64,000 bases of DNA from an uncultured Candidatus Actinomarina sp. GTDB lineage: Bacteria > Actinomycetota > Acidimicrobiia > Actinomarinales > Actinomarinaceae. Positions 52,014 through 61,421 of this stretch are shown in pieces. The position numbers were made by a program, and so were the translations under genes. The stretch spans positions 156,306 through 220,305 of the forward strand of contig CACHJT010000001.1 of assembly GCA_902580215.1 (NCBI GenBank), in the 5' to 3' direction. The notes under the pieces are model-generated. The model saw only the letters and a list, made by a program, of their open reading frames with translations, was not told the origin of the DNA and ran no database searches. Within the stretch, counting starts at the first letter, position 1. Each line of letters opens with the position of its first letter.

Positions 52014-52624
52014 TTTTTTGCCTTAGTTGTCTTTAAAGTTTGAAAGCCTGGAGCAGTGGAGGTAGCACCAGAGTTATCTTGAATAGCCCAATCAAAAGAT
52101 TTTATACCTCCGAAATTTTCTTGCATTTCATCAGCTACAACAACATCTGGTTTTGTATCTTTTAACCATTTGCACAAATTTATAGCATTTTCAGGAGTTA
52201 CACCCTCAACTGTCTCATAATTGACTTGTACTGCTGGAGCTCCACCGCAAGCGCCAATACATTCCACAGCCTCAAAGGTGAATAATTCTTCTTCATCAGT
52301 TTCATTATTATTTAAGCCCGTAAATTCTTGAACTTTATTTATTACTTCACTTGAATTATTGATCTCACATGATATTGATTTACAAACACTTAATAAGTAC
52401 TTTCCAGTAGGTTCTTGTTTATACATTGAGTAAAACGTCGAAACTGATTTCACTTGTACTTCTGTTATACCAACTAATTCACTTATTACAGTTATGGAGT
52501 CATCAGAAATATAGCCATCCTTACTTTGTGCTAAATGCAAAAGAGGACCTAGTGCAGATCTTTTTTGAGGATAGAGCTTAATTATTTTTTTTGCCTGTTT
52601 TAATAATTTATCATCCCAACTCAT
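52010..52624 (-). CDS. nuoE: NADH-quinone oxidoreductase subunit E, cluster 2
   Basis: 204 aa; VSTFYSMYKQEPTGKYLLSVCKSISC, AVECIGACGGAPAVQVN. Confidence 0.95.
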   Translation of the reverse strand: MSWDDKLLKQAKKIIKLYPQKRSALGPLLHLAQSKDGYISDDSITVISELVGITEVQVKSVSTFYSMYKQEPTGKYLLSVCKSISCEINNSSEVINKVQEFTGLNNNETDEEELFTFEAVECIGACGGAPAVQVNYETVEGVTPENAINLCKWLKDTKPDVVVADEMQENFGGIKSFDWAIQDNSGATSTAPGFQTLKTTKAKK

Positions 52625-53997
52625 CTATCCACGTCTCCTATCACGGGATCTAAGGAAGCTATTGCAGCAACAGCATCTGCAATTGGACTATCAGTCATAA
52701 TGACAGGAAGTGCTTGAAGATTACAAAAAGAAGGTCCTCTGACATGCATTCTGTAAGGCTTTGCTGAACCATCGGAAACTATGTAACAACCTAGCTCTCC
52801 TCTAGGTGACTCAACGGCAACATATGCATCGCCTTCTGGAACTTTAAAACCCTCCGTATAAATTTTAAAATGATGAATTAAAGCTTCCATTGATTCATCT
52901 AATCTTTTGCGTGGGGGTGGCGTAATTTTTTTATCTTGTACTTTATACGGGCCTTTTGGCATATTGTTCATTGCTTGTTCAATGATTTTTAGACTTTCAA
53001 AAATTTCTAATACTTTTACTCTCCATCTAGCAAATACGTCTCCTTCATTTAAAGTTGGAATGTCAAATTCATAATTTTCAATTCCCGAGTAAGGTTGAGA
53101 CTTTCTTAAATCCCAAGAATACCCAGAAGCTCTTAAGCTTGGTCCAGTTACGCCATAAGCAAAACACTCCTCTGTAGTGAGGATTCCAACATTTTGTAAC
53201 CTTCCTTTCCAAATAGGATTGTCTAGGAGCATGTCGTCGTAATCTTTTAGCTTTTCAGGTATTATTTTTAAAATTTCTTCAACATCTTTTTGCCACCCAT
53301 CAGGTAAATCTGCTGCTACTCCACCAGGCCTTATATAGTTATGGTTCATTCTTAGCCCTGTTGTTTTTTCAAAGAAATTTAAAATTAACTCTCTTTCTCT
53401 GAAGCCAAAAATCATCATGGATAAAGCTCCTATATCCATTCCGCCAGTAGCAAGAGCAACTAAATGTGACGAAACCCTATTAAGTTCGGTCATCAAAATT
53501 CTTATCGTTTCTGCCCTTTTTGGGACTTCAATACCAATAAGTTTTTCAGTTGTGAGAGAGAAAACTAACTCGTTAAACAATGGGGAAAGGTAATCCATTC
53601 TTGTTGTGTTTGTCGGACCTTGAAAATAATTTAACTCTTCACCAGTTTTTTCCATACCTGTATGTAAATATCCAATAATTGGCTTAACACGTCTTACAAC
53701 CTCTCCTTCAAGCTCTGCCTGAAGTCTCAAAACACCATGGGTTGAAGGGTGTTGAGGTCCCATGTTTACTATCATTCTTTCATCGTCAGATGTATCCTCA
53801 TCAATAACAAAATCATCAACTACTTCGGTTCCTGTCTGAATTTTTATTTGCTTTTCATTTTCGTTTTCAAGCATTTTTTGAGAGCCTTCGTCAGTTGAAG
53901 ATATATTCCAACCACCTTCTTCTGAATTTGTAGCCCAAAAATCTAATTTATTTTTAAAATTACTGAGCTTACTTTTTTTAATTTTATTATTTTTCAC
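52621..53997 (-). CDS. nuoD: NADH-quinone oxidoreductase subunit D, cluster 2
   Basis: 458 aa; VNMGPQHPSTHGVLRL, GYLHTGMEKTGEELNY, RMDYLSP, DPVIGDVDR. Confidence 0.96.
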   Translation of the reverse strand: MKNNKIKKSKLSNFKNKLDFWATNSEEGGWNISSTDEGSQKMLENENEKQIKIQTGTEVVDDFVIDEDTSDDERMIVNMGPQHPSTHGVLRLQAELEGEVVRRVKPIIGYLHTGMEKTGEELNYFQGPTNTTRMDYLSPLFNELVFSLTTEKLIGIEVPKRAETIRILMTELNRVSSHLVALATGGMDIGALSMMIFGFRERELILNFFEKTTGLRMNHNYIRPGGVAADLPDGWQKDVEEILKIIPEKLKDYDDMLLDNPIWKGRLQNVGILTTEECFAYGVTGPSLRASGYSWDLRKSQPYSGIENYEFDIPTLNEGDVFARWRVKVLEIFESLKIIEQAMNNMPKGPYKVQDKKITPPPRKRLDESMEALIHHFKIYTEGFKVPEGDAYVAVESPRGELGCYIVSDGSAKPYRMHVRGPSFCNLQALPVIMTDSPIADAVAAIASLDPVIGDVDR

Positions 53998-54411
53998 TTA
54001 ATCAACCTTTGGCGCATTTTTAAACTGGACTGGTATTCTTCCAGATCCATAATTTTTTCTTAATGGATGCCCTTCCCAATCATCAGGCATTAAGATTCTT
54101 GTTAGGTCTGGATGGTCTTCAAAAACGATACCAAACATGTCATAGGCTTCTCTTTCATAAAAATTTGCACTAGGGTATACGTCAGTTATTGAAGGTATTG
54201 TTAAATCTTCATCATTAACAAATACTTTCACTGTCTTACGTGAATTTTTTGAAGTTGATAAAAATTGAACAACTATTTCAAATCTAGGTTCTTTTTTTCT
54301 AAACCAATCAACTACTGTTAGGTCTACCATCATTTCAAATCCATCTTTTTTTAGGGATTCTATTAGTTCTTTATATTCTTCTGTTGTTGTACTAATAATT
54401 TCAGGGTTCAT
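53998..54411 (-). CDS. nuoC: NADH-quinone oxidoreductase subunit C, cluster 2
   Basis: 137 aa; [36 protein letters not shown]. Confidence 0.95.
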   Translation of the reverse strand: MNPEIISTTTEEYKELIESLKKDGFEMMVDLTVVDWFRKKEPRFEIVVQFLSTSKNSRKTVKVFVNDEDLTIPSITDVYPSANFYEREAYDMFGIVFEDHPDLTRILMPDDWEGHPLRKNYGSGRIPVQFKNAPKVD

Positions 54412-54869
54412 CTATTTATCTCTCCATCCATTATTTTGTCGTGTAAAGTTAAAATTCCATGCATAAGCGACTGTGGTCCTGGTGGACATCCGGGAACATA
54501 AATATCAACTGGAACTATGTGGTCTACACCCTGAACTAAAGCATAGTTGTTGAACATTCCACCAGTTGAAGAGCAAGCGCCCATAGCGATTACCCATTTA
54601 GGATCAGCCATTTGATCATAAACTTGTCTTAACACTGGTGCCATTTTTTGAGATACTCTTCCGGCTACAATCATCAAGTCTGCTTGTCGGGGTGATGCTC
54701 TAAAAACTTCCATTCCATATCTTGCTAGATCATATTTAGCACTTCCAGCAGCCATCATTTCTATTGCACAGCATGCAAGTCCAAATGTGACTGGCCACAT
54801 TGATTGAGTTCTTGACCATCTGACAGCTTTATCAATAGTCGTTGTAAAGATATTGTCAGGAGTGTACAT
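54408..54869 (-). CDS. nuoB: NADH-quinone oxidoreductase subunit B, cluster 2
   Basis: 153 aa; [42 protein letters not shown]. Confidence 0.97.
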   Translation of the reverse strand: MYTPDNIFTTTIDKAVRWSRTQSMWPVTFGLACCAIEMMAAGSAKYDLARYGMEVFRASPRQADLMIVAGRVSQKMAPVLRQVYDQMADPKWVIAMGACSSTGGMFNNYALVQGVDHIVPVDIYVPGCPPGPQSLMHGILTLHDKIMDGEINR

Positions 54870-55270
54870 TATGCTACCTCCTGCAATTCTTCTTTGAAGT
54901 ATCTCTCTCTACGTGGAATATTCCAATCTAGTACCCCTTTTTTCCAAACATAGTAAAGAGTCTCTAAAACAAAAAATGTAAATATTGATATGGCAGCTAT
55001 GCCGAACCATCCTAAATCATTGAACCTTGTAGCCCATGCAAATAAAAATATTATTTCAATGTCAAAAACAATATAAAGCATTGCAACCATATAAAACTTT
55101 ACTGGAAACCTTTGAGATGGTTCAACTTCCGGAAAAATCCCACATTCATAGGGTGCAAGTTTTTCAGGCGTTGCTTTTTTTGGCGATAATATATATGAGG
55201 CACCAAGTGAAGCCAAAGCAAAACCAACTGCAACAACCAGCATAACCAGTATCGGAAGCCAATCTAACAT
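54869..55270 (-). CDS. nuoA: NADH-quinone oxidoreductase subunit A, cluster 2
   Basis: 133 aa; [40 protein letters not shown]. Confidence 0.95.
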   Translation of the reverse strand: MLDWLPILVMLVVAVGFALASLGASYILSPKKATPEKLAPYECGIFPEVEPSQRFPVKFYMVAMLYIVFDIEIIFLFAWATRFNDLGWFGIAAISIFTFFVLETLYYVWKKGVLDWNIPRRERYFKEELQEVA

Positions 55271-55283
55271 GTTCCCTCCATAT

Positions 55284-55301
55284 TTGTGAAATTTTTCACA
55301 A
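55284..55301. promoter_or_regulatory. Putative Rex operator upstream of the cluster 2 nuo operon
   Basis: TTGTGAAATTTTTCACAA, matching the Rex TTGTGAA-N4-TTCACAA consensus, 14 bp upstream of the nuoA start; rex lies ~1.4 kb away. Confidence 0.8.
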
Positions 55302-55349
55302 GCTATACTCTTATTGTACTACCAATAATATGTTAAATTATTTCGCTAA

Positions 55350-56615
55350 TTAGTTTTTTGAACTAAGTACTAATAGTTTTGTTGGAATTATAAATTTGTA
55401 AGCTATTTTAAAGACTTCTTTTAACGTTAGATAGGCTTCGTCAAATAGTAATTCCACAACAAAGTCAATTGTATCCTGATCATTTGAGGCAACTCTTAAC
55501 AATCTTTTGGTCATAAATGGACTCTGTAAAATTAGTCTTGCTAAGGCACAACTTAAATAGTGTTTTCTGAATCTTTTGCTGAACTCTTTTTCGTATAAGT
55601 GAATTCCATCACTTAATTTTGATGAATGAATTATTTCATGTGTATTTTTAGCTAATAAATAACCAGCTTCCATGCCATAAAATATTCCCTCTCCACTCAT
55701 CGGATTTATCATAGAGCTTGCATCTCCAATTAATGCAATATTTAGATCTTTATTTCGCTTCGGTCTCGATGAAGCAAAAGGAAGTAAATATGATTTTTGT
55801 TTTCTAATATTTTCAACAATTACTCCTCTGCTTTCAAGCTCAGATACAAAATTATCAAGCAGTACATTAATATCTAATTTGTCTTTTTTAAATATGCTTA
55901 CCGGAACGCCTATTCCTATATTTAACAAATTACCCTTGCTAGGAAATGCCCAAGCATATCCCTTGTCTGCTGATACATTTATTTCGAACATTAGCGTCCT
56001 CTCATTGAATATCTCTAGGTAGTTAGGACTATCAATATACGCTCTTATGGCTATGGCTTTATGCCAATCAGAATTCGATTTATAATTTAATTTTTTTCTG
56101 ATTCTTGAATTTGCTCCATCAGCGCCTACAAGAATCTTTGTTAAAAATTCTAAGTTTTCATTTTCATTCTTAATTTGTACATTTAAACTTTTGTCTAAAT
56201 TAGAAGTGAAGTCAACAAAACTATATCCTTCATAAACATCAACTCCGCAATCCTTAGCTAAATCCAATATTCTATTATCTAGGTCTACTCGAGGAATAAC
56301 ATATACAATTGAATCTTCCTTATTTTTTACTTCAGGAATATAATTTTGAATACCAATATTATCTGGACCGTAAAGAGTTGTTGAAACAACTTGCGGCTCA
56401 CCATCTAAAATATGTTCATTGTTAAATCTTTTTAATGCACTTATTACTCCTGGACCAATCGCATCCCCACATGACTTGTCTCTTGGAAATATTGCTTTAT
56501 CAACTAATGCAACTGTTAAGTTAGGGTTTAAGTTCTTATACGAAATAGCAGCATTTGCACCAGCTGGTCCGGCACCAATTATTAAAACATCATAATTTTT
56601 AGGGCTTTTTTCCAT
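55350..56615 (-). CDS. Geranylgeranyl-reductase-like FAD-dependent oxidoreductase
   Basis: 421 aa; DVLIIGAGPAGANAAISY, FPRDKSCGDAI, ALIGDASSMINPMSGEGIFYGMEAG. Confidence 0.88.
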   Translation of the reverse strand: MEKSPKNYDVLIIGAGPAGANAAISYKNLNPNLTVALVDKAIFPRDKSCGDAIGPGVISALKRFNNEHILDGEPQVVSTTLYGPDNIGIQNYIPEVKNKEDSIVYVIPRVDLDNRILDLAKDCGVDVYEGYSFVDFTSNLDKSLNVQIKNENENLEFLTKILVGADGANSRIRKKLNYKSNSDWHKAIAIRAYIDSPNYLEIFNERTLMFEINVSADKGYAWAFPSKGNLLNIGIGVPVSIFKKDKLDINVLLDNFVSELESRGVIVENIRKQKSYLLPFASSRPKRNKDLNIALIGDASSMINPMSGEGIFYGMEAGYLLAKNTHEIIHSSKLSDGIHLYEKEFSKRFRKHYLSCALARLILQSPFMTKRLLRVASNDQDTIDFVVELLFDEAYLTLKEVFKIAYKFIIPTKLLVLSSKN

Positions 56616-56722
56616 ATTTTACTAACTTACATTGTATTTCTATTAATACGAAACTAAATAAAGCTAATAAATAACTTTAAATAATTACATATAATTTCAG
56701 TATCTAATTAGATTGTGCATTA

Positions 56723-57367
56723 GTGAAAGAAAATAAAAAAATACCACCAGCTACGGTAAAGAGATTGCCGCTGTATTTACAGTGTCTAGATCAAGTTAGT
56801 GATGATGATATTGGTATTTCATCAAGTAAGTTAGCTGAACTAGCAAAAGTAAATGATGCTCAAGTTAGAAGAGATTTGTCATATCTTGGTACGCTAGGCA
56901 CAAGAGGTGTTGGTTATGATATCTCTACTCTTAGAAATCAACTTCAGCTTGAACTAGGCCTTGTTGAAGGCTGGAGTGCTGTAATTGTTGGTATTGGTAA
57001 TTTGGGCTCCGCTCTGGCACATTATGGAGGATTTAGAGAAAAAGGTTTTGGAATTGTTGGACTGTTTGATGATGATCCCAAGAAAATTAATAGTCAAGTT
57101 GCAGGTTTAGTAATCAAACCTTTAAGTGATTTAGAAAAGTACTGTGAAAAATTCAATGTAGCAATTGGAATAATTGCGACTCCTGGCGAATATGCTCAAG
57201 GTGTTGCAGATCAATTAATTGGATGTGGAGTAAGATCAATTCTCAACTTTGCACCCGTACTTCTCAAAAATGTACCAGATGTACAAATAAGATCAGTTGA
57301 CCTCTCCCAAGAATTACAAATTTTGAGCTACTACCTAGATAGACCAGTTCTAAAAGCAGTTGACTAG
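56723..57367 (+). CDS. rex: Redox-sensing transcriptional repressor Rex (GTG start)
   Basis: 214 aa; KLAELAKVNDAQVRRDLSYLGTLGTRGVGYDISTL and Rossmann VIVGIGNLGSALAHYGGF. Confidence 0.96.
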   Translation: MKENKKIPPATVKRLPLYLQCLDQVSDDDIGISSSKLAELAKVNDAQVRRDLSYLGTLGTRGVGYDISTLRNQLQLELGLVEGWSAVIVGIGNLGSALAHYGGFREKGFGIVGLFDDDPKKINSQVAGLVIKPLSDLEKYCEKFNVAIGIIATPGEYAQGVADQLIGCGVRSILNFAPVLLKNVPDVQIRSVDLSQELQILSYYLDRPVLKAVD

Positions 57368-57368
57368 A

Positions 57369-58649
57369 CTATTTTTGATACACATATCCTAATACTGCTC
57401 TAATTACCAAACTAACATTTAAACTCAACCAAAGTGTTGATATAGTATTTTCAGTTCTTAAAAGATAGCTGCAAATTAAAAATCCTGAAATTGAAGAAAT
57501 TACCGTTAACAGTGAGAACTCTTTTGACTTATCAAGTCCTAACAATATTCCATCCCAAAGAAATGCAAAACAACCAATAAATAAACTTGCAGCTACCATT
57601 AACTTTAAATTTGTGTTTAGCAATGAATCAAAACTATTAGCAGCAAATAACTGTACAAAATCTTCAAGAAATATCACTGTTGCTACGGTAAGAAAGATCG
57701 AAATTAAAGTTGTTACAGAAATTAGTTCTTTTTGTAATATAGATTTCTGATATTTTTCCTTTTTTGAAATTAATTCAGAAATTAAAGTTTGTGAGGCTAT
57801 TGCAACTGCATCGACAAAAATATATCCAACAGACCAAAGTTGTAAAAGAATATGCTGTAGAGCAATTTCTTCCATTGACATTAATGAAGACCTATTTCTT
57901 AAGTAGGCCATGAAAAGAGTCAAAAATAGTGACCGAATGAGTATATAAACACCAACACTGAAAAATTTCTTTCTCATGCTAACTTTGTCAACATTTTCAC
58001 TTGTTGAGGAAAGGGTGTTTTGGTGCTTTTTTAATACGACAGTTGAATAAATTGACGCACAAAAGAACGCCAGTGAGCTTGCAAAACCAATTCCAGCTGC
58101 ACCAAAACCTAAGAATAAACCAAAAAACAAGCTAAAAACTATATTGAAAGCTGAAACTATAAAAGCACTATAAAAAGTGATCTTCGCTACTTTAAGGCCC
58201 CTTAAAACAGCTGTTGAGTGCATATTTACTAAGTAAAATGGTAATCCAACACACCTAAAAATCAGATAGTCAGATGACAAAACTTTGATCTTGTTGGTTG
58301 GCTCAAATGTAGAAATAAAATAGTCACTACTTAAATAAAGAATTAAGAATGAAATTAAACCTAATAATATAGATACATTTCTTCCAAACTTTATGAAATA
58401 ATTTAATTTATTTACTTCATTTTTAGTATTTAATGATGATACAAGTGGTGTTGTTCCGTACGCTAAAAATATAAACACCCAGATGAAAACAAAATAAATT
58501 GTTTCACCAATCCCAATAGCAGAGAGAGTATCTAGATTTATAATACTTGCTATTTTTGAATCAATTAACCCTACTATTGGTTCCAACGCAAGCCATAGAA
58601 ATATTGGATAAGAATTAATCCATATGTCTTTTCTAACAGAATTAATCAT
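57369..58649 (-). CDS. MATE-family efflux transporter
   Basis: 426 aa, ~12 TM; GLGFGAAGIGFASSLAFF and overall MATE layout. Confidence 0.85.
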   Translation of the reverse strand: MINSVRKDIWINSYPIFLWLALEPIVGLIDSKIASIINLDTLSAIGIGETIYFVFIWVFIFLAYGTTPLVSSLNTKNEVNKLNYFIKFGRNVSILLGLISFLILYLSSDYFISTFEPTNKIKVLSSDYLIFRCVGLPFYLVNMHSTAVLRGLKVAKITFYSAFIVSAFNIVFSLFFGLFLGFGAAGIGFASSLAFFCASIYSTVVLKKHQNTLSSTSENVDKVSMRKKFFSVGVYILIRSLFLTLFMAYLRNRSSLMSMEEIALQHILLQLWSVGYIFVDAVAIASQTLISELISKKEKYQKSILQKELISVTTLISIFLTVATVIFLEDFVQLFAANSFDSLLNTNLKLMVAASLFIGCFAFLWDGILLGLDKSKEFSLLTVISSISGFLICSYLLRTENTISTLWLSLNVSLVIRAVLGYVYQK

Positions 58650-58941
58650 TTAATTTTCTTGCTTTAGTTAGGCCCCATAACATAATTTGTTCATGTGCAT
58701 CAGGTCCTAAATTTTGTGGTGTAATAATTTTCTTCACATCATATTTATTTTTTACAAACTCGTTTAAAAATTGAGTTGGGGTTTGTGATTGGTCGATATA
58801 CGGAAGAGAAAATTCAGAAAATAATTCATTCTCTAATATTTGAAAATCAGATTCTTCTATTTTGACTTTTTCATTTTTTAGGTAAAACTTTAAACCATTA
58901 GTTAAAATCTTTACGAAAGAATTTATATCAATACTACTCAT
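58642..58941 (-). CDS. Hypothetical protein
   Basis: 99 aa; overlaps its neighbours by a few bases (operonic). Confidence 0.55.
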   Translation of the reverse strand: MSSIDINSFVKILTNGLKFYLKNEKVKIEESDFQILENELFSEFSLPYIDQSQTPTQFLNEFVKNKYDVKKIITPQNLGPDAHEQIMLWGLTKARKLND

Positions 58942-59948
58942 GAAAAAACCTGAACAATTATTAGTCCAATCGGTCCTGATACTACTCCAATACCTACCCT
59001 GCGAAATTCATTATCTAAAATAGTATTTCTATGTGAATCTGATTGCATTAAACTTTGATGTCCTGACCTTACAGTAGATGCAATTGCTAAGTTTTCTCCA
59101 ACTGTTGTAAAAGGAAAGCCAACTTTTGAGAGTCTTTCATTTACACTTTCACCATTATTTGGATTCTGATGACACCAAAAACCACCGACATACATTTCAT
59201 ATGCATAAGCTTGAGCAACATTGGATAATATTTGATTTAACTCAAGTCCATCAACATTTTCATTTTGTCTCTCTAGAGAAAGTAAGTTATAAATCTCTAT
59301 AGAAAAATCTTGTCGAGACTGAAGATTGGATTCATTATATCTTGGAATTTCCAGACAACCATCATCATCAACGACTACAGATGATTTCCCGGTTAAATAA
59401 TTAATTCTATTTACAACTTTTAACAAATCTGTGCCGATAATCACTTCTAAAGTTTGTTGAGGAGATCCTTCAGGGCTTACATAGAAATTAACAAGATTTG
59501 ATTCTTTTACCGAATTTTCAAATAAGGTTGGAAGATTTACAATGTTTAGTGCAGTAAAAATTAAAGTCAGAATTAAATTACTTACTAAAAGTGATATGGC
59601 TGCTCCCAAAGCTTTGCTTCCTAAATCTGAAGTCTTTATACGATTATTTAACAAATTTTGTAGAAATGATGCAATAGTCAATATTGATACAAAAATTATT
59701 ATGCCCCCAAATACTTCTGACAACTGTAGATTTGAATTTAACCAACTGCTAATGTATGCACCAATCTCATCTGAATATCGAAAACTTAGGGAAACAGCAA
59801 TTAAAAGTGAAAATAGATAAAATATTTGAAAAACTGCTCCTTTTTTCCATCCTAAATAGAGGAAATAAAGCATGAAAATATACATAAATACGTCCAAATA
59901 CTGTTGATTAGATAAATCAATTAGTAAATTTTCGATTATTTCACTCAT
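58938..59948 (-). CDS. CvpA-like membrane domain fused to a CAP/SCP (YkwD-like) domain
   Basis: 336 aa; N-terminal CvpA-type TM region (GWKKGAVFQIFYLFSLLIAVSLSFRYSDEIGAYI), C-terminal VNERLSKVGFPFTTVGENLAIASTVRSGHQSLMQSDSHRNTILDNEFRRVGIGVV. Confidence 0.82.
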   Translation of the reverse strand: MSEIIENLLIDLSNQQYLDVFMYIFMLYFLYLGWKKGAVFQIFYLFSLLIAVSLSFRYSDEIGAYISSWLNSNLQLSEVFGGIIIFVSILTIASFLQNLLNNRIKTSDLGSKALGAAISLLVSNLILTLIFTALNIVNLPTLFENSVKESNLVNFYVSPEGSPQQTLEVIIGTDLLKVVNRINYLTGKSSVVVDDDGCLEIPRYNESNLQSRQDFSIEIYNLLSLERQNENVDGLELNQILSNVAQAYAYEMYVGGFWCHQNPNNGESVNERLSKVGFPFTTVGENLAIASTVRSGHQSLMQSDSHRNTILDNEFRRVGIGVVSGPIGLIIVQVFS

Positions 59949-60074
59949 TATTATTCATTTTATTTGTAAATTATTTAATTCTGCTATTGAATAGTACTAA
60001 ATATCCGCTATTGTTTAATAATTCCTACAAATTAGTAGGATTTTTTAATTTCAGTGACTGAAAGGAAATTATAT

Positions 60075-61373
60075 ATGAAGAATCGCAAAGCTTTGGCTTT
60101 GATTGCGATTTTAGCACTTGTTGCTGCGGCTTGTGGCGGTAGTGATGGTGGAAGTGATGATGCAGTAGTGGAAGTTGAAACAACTGAAGCACCTGCAACA
60201 ACTGAAGCCCCTACAACTACAGCTGCTCCTGCGCCTGCTGGTGATCCATTAATTTTGGCATCTTTAATGCCATTATCTGGTGACCTTGCATCGTTAGGAC
60301 CTGGTATTGCACTAGGTGCAGCTCTTGCTGTTGAGCAAATCAACGCTGCTGGCGGTATAAACGGACAACCAGTTCAACTTATTGAAGGTGATAGTGGTTG
60401 TGATGGAGCTGTAGCTCTTACAAGTTTAAATGATGTAATTGCCCAAGGTGCTCAAGGTGTTATGGGAGCTGCATGTAGCGGTACCTCACTAGCTATTCTT
60501 GACACAGCAATTGCAGCAGAAGTTGTAATGGTGTCTCCATCAAATACAAGTCCTCAATTTACAAAAATTGATAAAAAAGGATTTTATGCAAGAACTGCTC
60601 CATCAGATCTTCTTCAAGGTGATGTATTAGCATCTCTTTTAGTAGAAGATGGAGTTCAAACAGTTTCTATAATTTCTAGAGCAGACTCTTATGGTAGAGG
60701 TCTTGCTGAGGCTACTGCAGCAGCTTTTGAAGCAGCTGGTGGAACAGTAAAGACTATCGTATACCACGCAACTGATGCTACAGAATTTACTTCTGAAGTA
60801 ACAGCTGTTGGTAAAGGTGCTCCAGATGCTATTGTTGGAATTTTATTCCCAGAAACTGGTTGTGGTGTTCTTCAACCTGCATTCGAACAAGGTCTTCTTG
60901 ACACACCTTGGTACATGACTGACGGTGTTAAAGATGCTGGTCTTGCATCATTGTGTGGTCTTGGAACTGCACTTGATGGATTCAAGGGTACAGCACCAGG
61001 TTCAGCTGCAGGTGAAGCAAAAGATGCATTTGAAGCAGCTTATGCAGGAGTTTCTGCAGATGGCTCACCAACATTCATCTTTGCTCCACAAGCTTATGAT
61101 GCTGTTATGTTAATGGCAATATCAGCTGCTGCTAATGGTGTAACTGGCCCAGAAATTGCTTCTGGTTTAGTTGCTGCATCATCTGGTGGTGAAAAATGTA
61201 TCGGAGTTGCATGTATAGCACTTGCAGCAGACGGTGTTGATGTTGACTATGTTGGCGCATCTGGTGAAATCGAATTAAATGCAGTTGGTGATCCTACTGC
61301 TGCTACATACGATATTTGGACAACAGAGGGTGATACTAACCCAGTTCTAAAATCAGTAGACTTCGGTTCATAA
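60075..61373 (+). CDS. livJ: Branched-chain amino acid-type ABC transporter substrate-binding lipoprotein (start trimmed)
   Basis: LVAAACGG lipobox, TTEAPATTEAPTTTAAPAPAG linker, LMPLSGDLASLGPGIALGAALAVEQINAAGGINGQPVQLIEGDSGCD; AAAGGA upstream of ATG 60075. Confidence 0.92.
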   Translation: MKNRKALALIAILALVAAACGGSDGGSDDAVVEVETTEAPATTEAPTTTAAPAPAGDPLILASLMPLSGDLASLGPGIALGAALAVEQINAAGGINGQPVQLIEGDSGCDGAVALTSLNDVIAQGAQGVMGAACSGTSLAILDTAIAAEVVMVSPSNTSPQFTKIDKKGFYARTAPSDLLQGDVLASLLVEDGVQTVSIISRADSYGRGLAEATAAAFEAAGGTVKTIVYHATDATEFTSEVTAVGKGAPDAIVGILFPETGCGVLQPAFEQGLLDTPWYMTDGVKDAGLASLCGLGTALDGFKGTAPGSAAGEAKDAFEAAYAGVSADGSPTFIFAPQAYDAVMLMAISAAANGVTGPEIASGLVAASSGGEKCIGVACIALAADGVDVDYVGASGEIELNAVGDPTAATYDIWTTEGDTNPVLKSVDFGS

Positions 61374-61389
61374 TCTTTAATTAGATTTA

Positions 61390-61421
61390 AAAAAAGGCCT
61401 GAGAAATCAGGCCTTTTTTTT
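61390..61421. terminator. Bidirectional rho-independent terminator between livJ and livF
   Basis: AAAAAAAGGCCTGA-GAAA-TCAGGCCTTTTTTT; reaches the first base of the livF stop codon. Confidence 0.9.

Noticed and set aside
17181-55270. The two nuo clusters as a recent tandem duplication or assembly repeat
   Set aside because: Subunit content, lengths and active-site motifs differ clearly between the copies.
56616-56722. Rex autoregulatory operator upstream of rex
   Set aside because: Only a weak TTGTGCATTAGTG-like string near the GTG start; no convincing TTGTGAA-N4-TTCACAA palindrome.
60032-60343. 103-aa minus-strand Ala/Ser-rich ORF opposite livJ
   Set aside because: Antisense of the signal peptide and Thr/Ala/Pro linker; composition explained by the real gene.
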